Source: Flammeovirga kamogawensis (GTDB lineage: Bacteria; Bacteroidota; Bacteroidia; Cytophagales; Flammeovirgaceae). From it: 64,000 nt of DNA. The DNA is taken from positions 1,302,001-1,366,000 of the forward strand of contig NZ_CP076129.1 of the NCBI RefSeq assembly GCF_018736065.1, in the 5' to 3' direction. Numbering within the stretch: position 1 is the stretch's first letter; each line of letters begins with the position of its first letter. Made by a program: the position numbers and the translations under genes. The notes beneath the pieces were generated by a model, which was not told the DNA's origin, did no database searches, and was given only the letters and a program-made list of their open reading frames with translations. Of the stretch, positions 8,697-17,407 are shown piece after piece.

Positions 8697-10399
8697 TTTG
8701 ATAATGCTTTAAGTGCTTTTTCTCTTTCAAAGTCTGAAGAAATCGATTCGGATACTTCTTTATAAAGTGAAATTAAAGATTGATCTTTTGATCTAGCAAC
8801 ATCTTTAGCTACAGCAGTTAAAGCGTTGGCTGTATCAAAACTTGAACTTATTTTTTTACTAGCATTTAAATAAGGAACTAAATAATCAGAAGTAAAAAAT
8901 GAAGATTCTCTAGAACCTTTTAAGAAGCTACTTAAATCATAACTACTACTTATTGTTGACGCAGCATGATAAAATGTATTGATAACATCTTCATTTTGCA
9001 TACTTTTTAATGCGATTTCTTTTAAGGCAGCAGATTTTTCAAAACTTGAAGAAATGGATATACAAATCTGTAAATAAAGAATCTGAGAACTACTTTCCCA
9101 ATTATTCCAGTAGTTAGCACTTTTACTCAATGCACTTCTTTTTTCGAAAGCAGAAGAAATTGATTTAATAGACATTAAGAGAGCATTTGTTTGTGCTGTG
9201 CTCCAATTATTTCCATTTGGACTAGAAAATGCAGCACTTAAAGAACCCCTTTTTTCAAAATCTGATGATATAGAAGCTAAGCAACTCTCTAGTGCAATAG
9301 CAGGCATTTTTGTTACATTCTGATCAAAAGCAATTTGTAATGTAGTAGATTTATCATATGCAGAACTGATAGATTCAGTAGCACTTAACCATTGTTCCCA
9401 TTGCTGCTCTGTCATTTTTTTACTAAAATCTGTAGACTTTACAATGTCCCTTAAGCAGCCTGCTTTTTCATAAGAGGAATTTATTTCAGATACACCCAGG
9501 AAGTAGGCTTTTAATCCTTTTTTGTTATTGTAAATGGCAAATGTAGAACTAAAATAATTCCCTAGTTCGTAACTCGATGAAGTGTTTCTTGTTACATCTC
9601 TAGTAATTTTATCTAAATCATGTTCTTTAATATCTTTTCTACTAATAAGGTTCTTGTAGAATGTTAAGCGATTGTTGTCACCATTTAAATCTTCAATATA
9701 ATCAAGTGTATTGGCCAACCCTTCTTTCATGGCATTAGCAATTCTACTATTAACCGCAATTGGATTAGATTGAATTACTTCTGGTAAAATATCTTCAAAC
9801 CAGCTTTTACCGTCAGGGTTATATGGAATTTCTTTATTTCCTTCGTAATACTTATAAGTTAATCCACCTTCACCATTTGGGGTAATCACTAACTTTCTTT
9901 TATTACCAAAAGTACTTTTTTCTATTTTGAAACGAGCATCTTTAGACATTCCAATTATTTGATCTTCATCTTCAGAGATCTGGATATCACCCTTATAATC
10001 TAAACTAAAGCTAGAAAGTAAATTGTATTGATTGATAGATCTTTCTGCTTCTCTTTGTGCTCTCTCAATTTCATCTTGATGAATTCGGATTTGCTCTTCG
10101 GCTATTCTGATATTTTCTTCAATAGTTTCTTGATCAATGTGAACTTCAATATTATTACACACTTCTTCTTGTGCATCCATAATAATTTTGATGTAACCCT
10201 CCATCTCTTCTACTTGAACTTCAGCAGCAACTTTACGAGCCTCTTCTGCTACTCGCATAGCATTTTCTCGTATTTCAGTTATGTTGATGACAATTGTAGA
10301 ATCTGATCCAGGTACTTTAAATACTTTCACTTGGCCAATTGCTTGATTAAAACAGGCAAGTATTAGTAATATTGAGGAGTAAGTAATGATGTTTTTCAT
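8687..10399 (-). CDS. Secreted helical-repeat protein with SISSxFEK repeats, first gene of a two-component operon
   Basis: The product has 570 residues: a signal peptide (cleavage near NQAIGQ), an acidic and Arg-rich helical region likely to form coiled coil (~35-125), a middle region of unknown fold, and from about residue 270 nine copies of a ~34-residue unit centred on a motif like SISS-[AD]-[FY]-[ED]-[KR]-x3-L (for example SISSAFEKRSAL, SISSDFEREKAL). Similar SDYE-type repeats occur, to my recollection, in M56/BlaR1-like and other envelope proteins of Bacteroidota and Proteobacteria, but no protease domain is present here. It is the first gene of the operon and overlaps the kinase gene by 10 nt. 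A periplasmic ligand-binding or regulatory role for the sensor pair is inferred. Confidence 0.75.
   Translation of the reverse strand: MKNIITYSSILLILACFNQAIGQVKVFKVPGSDSTIVINITEIRENAMRVAEEARKVAAEVQVEEMEGYIKIIMDAQEEVCNNIEVHIDQETIEENIRIAEEQIRIHQDEIERAQREAERSINQYNLLSSFSLDYKGDIQISEDEDQIIGMSKDARFKIEKSTFGNKRKLVITPNGEGGLTYKYYEGNKEIPYNPDGKSWFEDILPEVIQSNPIAVNSRIANAMKEGLANTLDYIEDLNGDNNRLTFYKNLISRKDIKEHDLDKITRDVTRNTSSSYELGNYFSSTFAIYNNKKGLKAYFLGVSEINSSYEKAGCLRDIVKSTDFSKKMTEQQWEQWLSATESISSAYDKSTTLQIAFDQNVTKMPAIALESCLASISSDFEKRGSLSAAFSSPNGNNWSTAQTNALLMSIKSISSAFEKRSALSKSANYWNNWESSSQILYLQICISISSSFEKSAALKEIALKSMQNEDVINTFYHAASTISSSYDLSSFLKGSRESSFFTSDYLVPYLNASKKISSSFDTANALTAVAKDVARSKDQSLISLYKEVSESISSDFEREKALKALSKWD
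8700..9590 (-). repeat. Nine diverged protein-level repeats (SISSxFEK type) within the 570-residue protein
   Basis: Recognisable cores, in protein order: NTSSSYEL, EINSSYEK, SISSAYDK, SISSDFEK, SISSAFEK, SISSSFEK, TISSSYDL, KISSSFDT, SISSDFER. Spacing is roughly 30-40 residues. The DNA has diverged, so this is an old protein repeat rather than a recent tandem duplication. Confidence 0.75.
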
Positions 10400-10513
10400 A
10401 AAAATTTGACACTAGTAGTTCGTTGATGTTACAAGTGTACCTGTTTTTATTTTTGTAGAAAAATGAAATGTATTGAACTGTAGAATTGATGTAATCAAAT
10501 GTAGTTTTAGGCA

Positions 10514-10562
10514 TAAAAAATAAAAACCTCCTAGTTAGCTTAGTTACTAATTAGGAGGTTTT
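10514..10562 (-). terminator. Rho-independent terminator of the cyclase operon (minus strand)
   Basis: A long stem (10523-10538 with 10547-10562, one mismatch or wobble) is followed on the minus strand by a T-rich tail (10514-10522). It lies just past the stop codon of the cyclase gene at 10580. It separates the nucleotide-signalling operon from the two-component operon that begins at 10399. Confidence 0.88.
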
Positions 10563-10579
10563 GAAAACTACTTTTCAAC

Positions 10580-11755
10580 TTACCTTTTGATAGGATTAGG
10601 GTTAAATTGTGGTTTTGGAGATGGAGCAAACAAGCCTATTGATGGACACTCTGCAGTAAATTTAGTAGTATTGGGCACATTAGATTTGTCTACAGTAAAG
10701 ACTTTAATCGAATGGTGTTTTCCTCTAAACTTGTGCGTTCCCATATCTTTCATAGATAAATCAAGTTTAGCTGCAAGTGCATCAGAAACAAGCATTGAAA
10801 CGCCTAACTCCTTACATTTTTCTTGTAAACGAGATGTCGCATTTACCGTATCTCCGTGGTAAGCGACTTCTCTTTTTATTACTCCAATTTGTGAGGTTGC
10901 AACAACTCCTGAGTGTATACCTGCTTTAAATTCGGGTACAACTCCAAATTCTTTCATAAAATATTCAGATCTACTTTTTAAAGTAGCTTCAATATCAAAG
11001 AATAGGCGAATACATCTATTATTTTTTATCCCCTTTTCAGTTAACCATGTCAATACAATTTCATCACCTACATATTGATAAACCGATGCTTTATTGTGGC
11101 TTATAGCATCAGTCATTGTACGGTAGCATTCTTGAATTAACATGCTGTATTTCATATGTCCTAAAGATTCTGCAATCGTTGTAGAATTATATAGGTCCAT
11201 AAACATAAAAATTCTGTTCTCTTCTTTAGGTGTATAGTAGTTACCTCTTAAAACAGATTTAAACAATTCTGGTCCTAAAATATCTTTAAGCTGAAAAACG
11301 GAGTTTAATAATGCAGTGGCCGTTAAAACATAAATGGCGTAAATAATAAAACTCTGTTGTGTTAATTCATTAAAGTAGGGAAAACCATCTGGATACATGT
11401 TTTCACCAATATAATCTCCTAAGAAGAAGAGAATACAAGTAACAACTATAGCCGTAAATAACCCTAATGATAACCTCTTAACTACTTTTGTTTTGGCCCT
11501 TCTTTCTAAAAAGAAATAAAAATTCCACGAAAACCAACTAAGAATAAAAGCAAGTATTCCATTTGCTATAAATGCAAAACGTAGTTGTTCATGAATAATA
11601 AAATAGTCATTCTCACCCATGTAGTTTGCGTAGAAATTTAATGCATCATAGCGTATAATTAAGTACAATGCATTAAAGAAATACCACCCTACATATGAAA
11701 GGAGAAGTCCTTTTACATATTTTTCAAGTATATATTTATTCTTTAAACGCTCCAT
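10580..11755 (-). CDS. Membrane class III nucleotidyl cyclase, last gene of the operon
   Basis: The product has 391 residues: four membrane helices (~15-150) and a class III cyclase catalytic domain (~180-350). Both metal-binding aspartates are present (Asp187 in FMFMDLYNST and Asp231 in YQYVGDEIVL), as are the transition-state Asn305 and Arg309 in VNATSRL, so it should be active. The two positions that usually select adenine (Lys and Asp) are occupied by Gln227 and Ala298, so the nucleotide made cannot be assumed to be cAMP. The start overlaps the stop of the HD-PycTM gene (TAATG), which implies coupled translation. It is a paralogue of the first gene of the same operon (17408-18478). PycC-type pyrimidine cyclases belong to the same superfamily; family membership is firm and product identity is open. 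Confidence 0.9.
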   Translation of the reverse strand: MERLKNKYILEKYVKGLLLSYVGWYFFNALYLIIRYDALNFYANYMGENDYFIIHEQLRFAFIANGILAFILSWFSWNFYFFLERRAKTKVVKRLSLGLFTAIVVTCILFFLGDYIGENMYPDGFPYFNELTQQSFIIYAIYVLTATALLNSVFQLKDILGPELFKSVLRGNYYTPKEENRIFMFMDLYNSTTIAESLGHMKYSMLIQECYRTMTDAISHNKASVYQYVGDEIVLTWLTEKGIKNNRCIRLFFDIEATLKSRSEYFMKEFGVVPEFKAGIHSGVVATSQIGVIKREVAYHGDTVNATSRLQEKCKELGVSMLVSDALAAKLDLSMKDMGTHKFRGKHHSIKVFTVDKSNVPNTTKFTAECPSIGLFAPSPKPQFNPNPIKR

Positions 11756-12945
11756 TAGATAGTTGCAAAAGTGACAATAAAGGATAATACAGATATTGTG
11801 ATACCAATCATAAAGAAATTAAATGCAGCTCTTACTTTTCTATATTTTATATCAAGTACTTTACCCAAAAAGTAAGAATCTTTTGCTAGCTGATCATAAA
11901 TCTGTTGAGGTGTTTTTGTCTTATCTCTAAATAATGACTGATACTCCTCTAAAGAGAGATCAACAAAGTCTCCAAAAAACAATAAATTAACTTCTTCTTT
12001 TTTCTTCTTTGGATTTTTATTGACGTTAGGTCGCGTAGCTAAAACAGCTAGTATGACTGAAACCAAACCTGTAATTGCTAAAATTACGGAAGGCATCATA
12101 AGTTCAGGAACTTGTTCAATCTTTCTAAATAAATAACCAATGGCAAAAGATGTAATAATAGAGTTGATAGAAAGTAAGATACTTGCTTTTCTATCGGCAA
12201 TAGAACTTAACCCTAATTGGTTTCGGGCAAGAACACCATGCATTTCCTCAATATCTCTTCTTGGCTTTTCTTTAAGCAAAGGGGTTTCTACATTCTTTTC
12301 TTTTAGCTCTTTCTTCTGCTTTTTTTTCTTTTCCTTTTGCTCTTTTTTCTCTTCCATAACTGCCGATAAATCGGATTTTATAGTAGCGATATTTTCAGCT
12401 TTTTTTGGTTGGAAGTGTTGTCTGGCGTAATTCGTAAAATATCTATGTTCGGCCAAGAAATGCAAGTTCATAACTAACCATTGCGATTTAGAAATACCTC
12501 CTTCTTTAGCAACAACAGATTTTTCTTTTCTAAGTGCTTCAGAATACGCATTAAAATTAGATGTTCCTAAGTGTGAAAGATCGGAATCACACATAACTTG
12601 TTCTAATAAGTTTCTTGGCGTTTGGGGAATTCTAGTAGCCATTATACAACCCTTGATTATCTCTAGGTCAGGCTCTTCTAATTTGTTATTCAGAAAATCA
12701 AAAGAAAGGGAAGCACTGCAACTTTCATGGTTACTACAGTCTTCAGATGTATATCCAGTATCATGAAACCATGCAGAAATTTCTAATAATTGAATTTCCT
12801 TCTCACTTAAATTTTCTGCCTCACCAATTTCACGAACAGCACGCACAACATTTTCTGTATGCGTCATATTATGAAACGGTAAATCTGTTATATGTTTACT
12901 TGCATATTCTTTTGTAAGAAGTACAAGTTCGTTGTAGTTATCCAT
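11755..12945 (-). CDS. HD phosphohydrolase fused to a PycTM-type (Pycsar effector, DUF5706) membrane domain
   Basis: The product has 396 residues. Residues ~5-150 are an HD domain with the metal ligands visible: His25/His29 in PFHNMTHTENV, the pair His61-Asp62 in AWFHDTGY, and Asp120/Asp122 in MCDSDLSHLG. A highly charged Lys/Glu linker (~195-225) leads to a PycTM-like domain (~234-396) with the signature RNQLGLSSIADRKASILLS and ATRP. That domain has three to four hydrophobic segments, the last at the extreme C-terminus (FNFFMIGITISVLSFIVTF). In Pycsar anti-phage systems PycTM proteins respond to cCMP or cUMP and damage the membrane. The fused HD domain could degrade the signal or another nucleotide. 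The gene overlaps the cyclase gene downstream and starts 5 nt after the phosphoesterase fusion gene. Such HD-DUF5706 proteins are fairly common in Bacteroidota and their role is not established. Confidence 0.88.
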   Translation of the reverse strand: MDNYNELVLLTKEYASKHITDLPFHNMTHTENVVRAVREIGEAENLSEKEIQLLEISAWFHDTGYTSEDCSNHESCSASLSFDFLNNKLEEPDLEIIKGCIMATRIPQTPRNLLEQVMCDSDLSHLGTSNFNAYSEALRKEKSVVAKEGGISKSQWLVMNLHFLAEHRYFTNYARQHFQPKKAENIATIKSDLSAVMEEKKEQKEKKKKQKKELKEKNVETPLLKEKPRRDIEEMHGVLARNQLGLSSIADRKASILLSINSIITSFAIGYLFRKIEQVPELMMPSVILAITGLVSVILAVLATRPNVNKNPKKKKEEVNLLFFGDFVDLSLEEYQSLFRDKTKTPQQIYDQLAKDSYFLGKVLDIKYRKVRAAFNFFMIGITISVLSFIVTFATI

Positions 12946-12950
12946 AATAA

Positions 12951-15900
12951 TTAAAAGCTAAATCCAATATTCAAGTAGACATCAACCTCTTCATCAGAAG
13001 CTCCTAGTATAGCTGAAAATGCGATCTTATCAATCGGAGCAACATATAATCCTCCTCCGTAACCTTCGTGCCAAGAAGTAGAGGTTTCGTTATCAATCCA
13101 AACACGACCAATATCATAAAACCCTAGAACACCGAAAGTCATCGGCAAAATACTATTTTTAAATTTAAATATATCTAATCTTGCATCGAAACTATTTACT
13201 ACAAAAGACCTTCCATAATAACGGTCTCTTCTAAATCCTCTTAAACTCTTATTACCACCAATTTTACTTGACATCAAGTAGTGATAATCACCAAAGTTGG
13301 AAGCTGCATCTAGTTTATACGCAAAAGTAAGGTCTGTGGGTAATTTTATCGTATAATAATATTCAAAAGTGCCGCCAATATTTAAATAATTAAGCGAATC
13401 GTTATTTATGTTTTTTGATGCGTTACCTGTCAAATTAAAATACCCACCATTTTTAGGTAATGCAGTGTTGTTTCTTTTATCAATCTTAAAACTAAATTGA
13501 GCACCTAGGTAATTAAATGCACTGTAAGGATCATCTATAAAAGCGGCATCACCAGATTCATCAAAATACCTGTCATCAAAATATCTTCCATCAACAATAT
13601 CTGTGTATATATAAGATGCTCCTACACTAAGGTTTACAGTTTTAGTGAAATCAAATAGGAGACTTGGTTGAATAATATGTTTTGTAAATAAGAAACGGTA
13701 ATAATCATGACCTTTTGATTTATCATAAGAAGATTCATTTCCTAAACCAAAATAATTGGAGTTAGTAGGCGATCTTAATACTGCATTTATGATAAAATCT
13801 GTATTTCCTAATACGTCTGTAAATTGACCTTTATATTTTAATTTAAAAGCAGCTACATTTGTAGATAACGCTCCATATAACTGATGTTTAGATGCAAAAG
13901 GTGTTTTTCTAAAACGATGTGATGTAAAAATAAAACCACCCCCAATTAATAACCCATCATCTGGAAGATAACCGCCATAAAGAATTGGTAATAAAGAGTT
14001 GAATTTAAAATCTGCTCGATCATAATCATTTACGCTAGGTTTATTGGATAACCTTTTTGTGATAGAACCACCTTTATGTGTAATTATTGTCGAGTCTTTT
14101 GTGTCGTAAAGGAGAATATTTTTAGAGGCTTTTCTATTGGTTTCATCATCTATTGTATCAACACCATTACCACCAATTACACGTACTTTAATTTTACTTT
14201 TTGCAGTTCCTTCAAATAGGAATTGATCTGTTCCTTTAAACCCGTAAATACGAATCTCTTTAGTTACTTTAGGATCAAATGTTCTTTTATAAATTTTATG
14301 TTTGATATTCCCCTTTTTACTTATTTTTCTAACCGTTACTTTGGTGTGTCCGTTATCTAATCTTTCAATTTTAAATTGCTCATTTTTATCGCTTCCTAAC
14401 ACAGAAACACGTTTTGCTAAATGTAAGTAATACTCATTAGCAATTTGAGGTAACTGTGCTCTTCTTGCTTTTAAAATTTCAAGAATTTCTTTGTTACTAT
14501 ATGCACTTACCTCTTTAGGTATATGTGTTAATGCTTCTTCAAAAACACTATCAGTAAGGTGTTCTTGAATATAAGCAACAGCTTCATCCCAATCTTCTTT
14601 ATCAGCTTGAGCTAAGAAATAACGGTCAAAATACCTAGCATTAAAGTTAAAGCCAGGAGCCCAATTCATCTCATCATCAAAACCTTCAAATTTTGGCATT
14701 ATCCATCTATGCGAAGCTATATTTGGTATTCTACCTTCATTTACAAAAAATACTTGATCTCTGTCTCTTGGTATTGGTCTAAAAATTCTACCGTTTTTAC
14801 CTTCAAAAGCAGCCCATCTCCATTGGTCATCGTGCCTATCCCAATCACCAATCAGCATGTCAAACAATCTTGAACGAAGTGTAAATTTATAATCAATACT
14901 ATCGTCATTATCGTCTTTTAATTTTTTTACAGTCTTTATTGTAGAATAGATTTTCTTCGCATTACCAAAGCTTTCAACTTTTCCTGTATTTTTAGACGGA
15001 CGTTCTTCAAACATAAAGACTTTATTAGCCGCTAATTCTTGGTATATCCCAAACTGAGGGTCATTTTCTACATATACTACTTTAGGGTTTGCATGGTAGA
15101 TATGAATAGCATCTGCCATTGTAGGAACAGATAGTGGAGAATAAGGATGTGCCGCAGAAATCTGATCTTGTACAACAGCTTTTGCAACAGTTTCTTTTAA
15201 TTCATCTGGAATTGCTTTTACTGGGTTTTTATCAATAGATCTTAGCGTATATTGGTTGCCCTCTTTATCTTCTAACCGAAAAGATAATGTAGCCATTCCG
15301 CCACCTTTCTGAACAATTTTTAATCCTCCTTTTACCTTAGATAAATTAAAAACAGGCATTTTGACAGGTGTTTCCCATTCTTTTCTATAATTAGCACCCA
15401 TCCATTTTTCGTGCTTTATTGTAGAGCTGTATTGTAAACTTGCAGGAACCGTAACACTATCAGGAAAATCAATTAGAACAATAGGTGCCGATTTATCTAC
15501 TATTGTATTCTGAAATGATGTAGAGTAAATTTCTTTTTCTGCGTTGAAAAATGTAATTGTTGTTTCTCCACTTTCTTTTATTTCGATTTTTGAAAACCCT
15601 TTTGTATTTCCAACAAATTCAGCATATTTTCCTTTTTTAACGGGGGTTGATTTTGATCCTGCTCCAGAAACAACATAATGTACGTTGTCTTTTTTGATAT
15701 ATTCTAAAGCATGTTCATGACCACTTGCATAAATAAGGTTTTTATGCTTTTGGAAGATGTTTTCAAATGCACTACTTATTTTCTGGTAGTGTTGATTACC
15801 AATATCTTGCCTATTGACACCTGCTTTTCTTGCTAATGGATAAATTGAACCTACTACAGGAAGAGGAACATAGGCCCAAGAACTAAATGATGTTAATGGA

Positions 15901-16568
15901 AATAGATGGTCTTTAGCCGAAAAATGCCCACCGTGTTCACCATAAGAATATACTGGATGATGCCCAGCTATTATTAATTTTTTATCTTTATTTCTAGCAA
16001 TAATATCTTGTAAACCAACAAGAAGCTCATCTGTTGAATGATAATTACAACCATTATATTCGGCCGTTTCTTGATAGTCAAAAAGTAACCATTGTGTATC
16101 AAGAATTAAAAGTGTGACTTCTTCAGAAAGTGCTACTTCAACAGGGTCGGGGCATCCATTTGCAGGAGCAAAGGTAGAATCTCCTAAAATAGAATTAACG
16201 TAGGTTTCTTCATTTCTTAAACGTTCTAAACCATTCTTTTTCCCTCTATTGTAATCATGATTACCAGGAATCATGAATGTTTTTCCTTTAAAGTTCTGTA
16301 ATGGTAGTAGTTGAGCTTTAAGAATTTCTTCTCCTTCACTTCTTCCTTTCTCAGCAGTGTTCATTAATCCATGAGGATAAATGTTATCCCCTAAAAATAC
16401 AACTGTACTTTGGTTGTCATTTAGATCAATTTGTTTAAAAAAATGTAAAAGTGTAGGGTCTTCTAAAGTGGCCAAGCCAGCATCACCAATTAAATAAATT
16501 GTTTGATCCTGTGCATTACTTATTGTTGTTGTAAGTACAGAAATCAAAAATAGGAATATATATTTCAT
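12951..16568 (-). CDS. Secreted metallophosphoesterase - kinase-like - BamA-type outer-membrane barrel fusion
   Basis: The product has 1205 residues. After a signal peptide (ends near TISNAQ), residues ~22-340 are a calcineurin-like phosphoesterase with every block: GDAG (Asp29), GDNIYPHG (Asp61), PGNHDYN (Asn103, His104), AGHHPVY and SGHEHALEY. The middle region contains MLIGDWDRHDDQWRWAAF and then RPIPRDRDQVFF at ~565-610, which resembles the catalytic and metal-binding segments of CotH/FAM20-like atypical kinases. This resemblance is by eye. From ~840 to the end lies a BamA/TamA-type beta-barrel with the motif LRGFRRDRYYG and a terminal Phe. The enzyme parts are therefore probably tethered to the outer membrane. 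It is 6 nt after the SdiA-regulated-like gene and 5 nt before the HD-PycTM gene. Confidence 0.85.
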   Translation of the reverse strand: MKYIFLFLISVLTTTISNAQDQTIYLIGDAGLATLEDPTLLHFFKQIDLNDNQSTVVFLGDNIYPHGLMNTAEKGRSEGEEILKAQLLPLQNFKGKTFMIPGNHDYNRGKKNGLERLRNEETYVNSILGDSTFAPANGCPDPVEVALSEEVTLLILDTQWLLFDYQETAEYNGCNYHSTDELLVGLQDIIARNKDKKLIIAGHHPVYSYGEHGGHFSAKDHLFPLTSFSSWAYVPLPVVGSIYPLARKAGVNRQDIGNQHYQKISSAFENIFQKHKNLIYASGHEHALEYIKKDNVHYVVSGAGSKSTPVKKGKYAEFVGNTKGFSKIEIKESGETTITFFNAEKEIYSTSFQNTIVDKSAPIVLIDFPDSVTVPASLQYSSTIKHEKWMGANYRKEWETPVKMPVFNLSKVKGGLKIVQKGGGMATLSFRLEDKEGNQYTLRSIDKNPVKAIPDELKETVAKAVVQDQISAAHPYSPLSVPTMADAIHIYHANPKVVYVENDPQFGIYQELAANKVFMFEERPSKNTGKVESFGNAKKIYSTIKTVKKLKDDNDDSIDYKFTLRSRLFDMLIGDWDRHDDQWRWAAFEGKNGRIFRPIPRDRDQVFFVNEGRIPNIASHRWIMPKFEGFDDEMNWAPGFNFNARYFDRYFLAQADKEDWDEAVAYIQEHLTDSVFEEALTHIPKEVSAYSNKEILEILKARRAQLPQIANEYYLHLAKRVSVLGSDKNEQFKIERLDNGHTKVTVRKISKKGNIKHKIYKRTFDPKVTKEIRIYGFKGTDQFLFEGTAKSKIKVRVIGGNGVDTIDDETNRKASKNILLYDTKDSTIITHKGGSITKRLSNKPSVNDYDRADFKFNSLLPILYGGYLPDDGLLIGGGFIFTSHRFRKTPFASKHQLYGALSTNVAAFKLKYKGQFTDVLGNTDFIINAVLRSPTNSNYFGLGNESSYDKSKGHDYYRFLFTKHIIQPSLLFDFTKTVNLSVGASYIYTDIVDGRYFDDRYFDESGDAAFIDDPYSAFNYLGAQFSFKIDKRNNTALPKNGGYFNLTGNASKNINNDSLNYLNIGGTFEYYYTIKLPTDLTFAYKLDAASNFGDYHYLMSSKIGGNKSLRGFRRDRYYGRSFVVNSFDARLDIFKFKNSILPMTFGVLGFYDIGRVWIDNETSTSWHEGYGGGLYVAPIDKIAFSAILGASDEEVDVYLNIGFSF

Positions 16569-16574
16569 GTTTGC

Positions 16575-17363
16575 TTAGAATTCTAGGATACGAGCAGAAA
16601 ATTGATCACCTTTTTCTGTAGATATAAATAATCTACCATTTGGAGAAATACAGATGCCTTCTGGTTGAGGGAAATTTTTTCTTGGTAAATTATGCGTATT
16701 TATAATTTCTTTTGATGTAGCATTAATTATAAATAGTTCTCCAGAACGATGAGACAATACGTATACAAGTTGTTTTGATTGATCGAAATAAACTGCAGAA
16801 GGACTAAGTTTATTCCCTTTAGGAAGGGTAAATGCTAATGATACATCATTATAATCTTCCATATTGACTTTGTAAATTGCCTTATAGTCAGCTTTTTCTC
16901 CATTAATACCACCTTTTCCTTTTAAAGCAACTAATAGGTGTGATTGATCATAGAAGCAAAGTCCTTCAATATCATTATCTATTGTAAAAGGTAATTGTAT
17001 TTTTGTGACTTCTTGGGTCTTTTCGTTTACAATATGTAACTTCCCTTTGCTGCTGATTACATAAAAGTAGGGTGCTCTGTAAGTAATCCCTTCGTAATCT
17101 GCATCTTTACCAAATTTGATTTTTTTAGTGACTTCTTTCTTAACAAGGTCATATAAATAGATATTCCCTTTCTCATCGTTTACACAAGCTAATGTATTTT
17201 CTGAATGCCAAGCTAATCCAGAAATTTCTTCTAATTTAGTAGGCATTACCCACTTTTCTTTTGGGGTTGAAAAAGGGCTATGATTATCTGAACTTTGTGC
17301 ACAAGAAATAAGTACGTTACTAAAGAACAAAATTAAAATTATAAGGTGTTTTTTTGAAGTCAT
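16575..17363 (-). CDS. SdiA-regulated-family lipoprotein (phytase-like beta-propeller)
   Basis: The product has about 262 residues when started at the ATG at 17363. A longer version would need TTG at 17390 and adds nine residues ahead of an otherwise normal signal peptide, so the ATG is preferred. The N-terminus MTSKKHLIILILFFSNVLISC is a lipoprotein signal with Cys in LISCAQ. The rest is a beta-propeller of the SdiA-regulated type: EISGLAWHSENTLACVNDEKG, DADYEGITY, DIEGLCFY and QPEGICISPNGRLFISTEKG. Related propellers include esterase-like or phytase-like domains. Placed between a cyclase gene and a secreted phosphoesterase fusion, it may act on, or sense, an external phosphorylated compound; that role is inference. 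Confidence 0.85.
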   Translation of the reverse strand: MTSKKHLIILILFFSNVLISCAQSSDNHSPFSTPKEKWVMPTKLEEISGLAWHSENTLACVNDEKGNIYLYDLVKKEVTKKIKFGKDADYEGITYRAPYFYVISSKGKLHIVNEKTQEVTKIQLPFTIDNDIEGLCFYDQSHLLVALKGKGGINGEKADYKAIYKVNMEDYNDVSLAFTLPKGNKLSPSAVYFDQSKQLVYVLSHRSGELFIINATSKEIINTHNLPRKNFPQPEGICISPNGRLFISTEKGDQFSARILEF

Positions 17364-17407
17364 TGACGATGAAGTTAATTGAACTTTCAAAATAACTAAA
17401 AATACTT

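Noticed and set aside
12140-12430. Ser/Phe-rich open frame opposite the HD-PycTM gene
   Set aside because: It is the antisense image of the Lys/Glu-rich linker of the real gene.
17364-17390. Upstream TTG start for the SdiA-regulated-type lipoprotein
   Set aside because: The extra nine residues precede a complete lipoprotein signal peptide that already begins with ATG at 17363.
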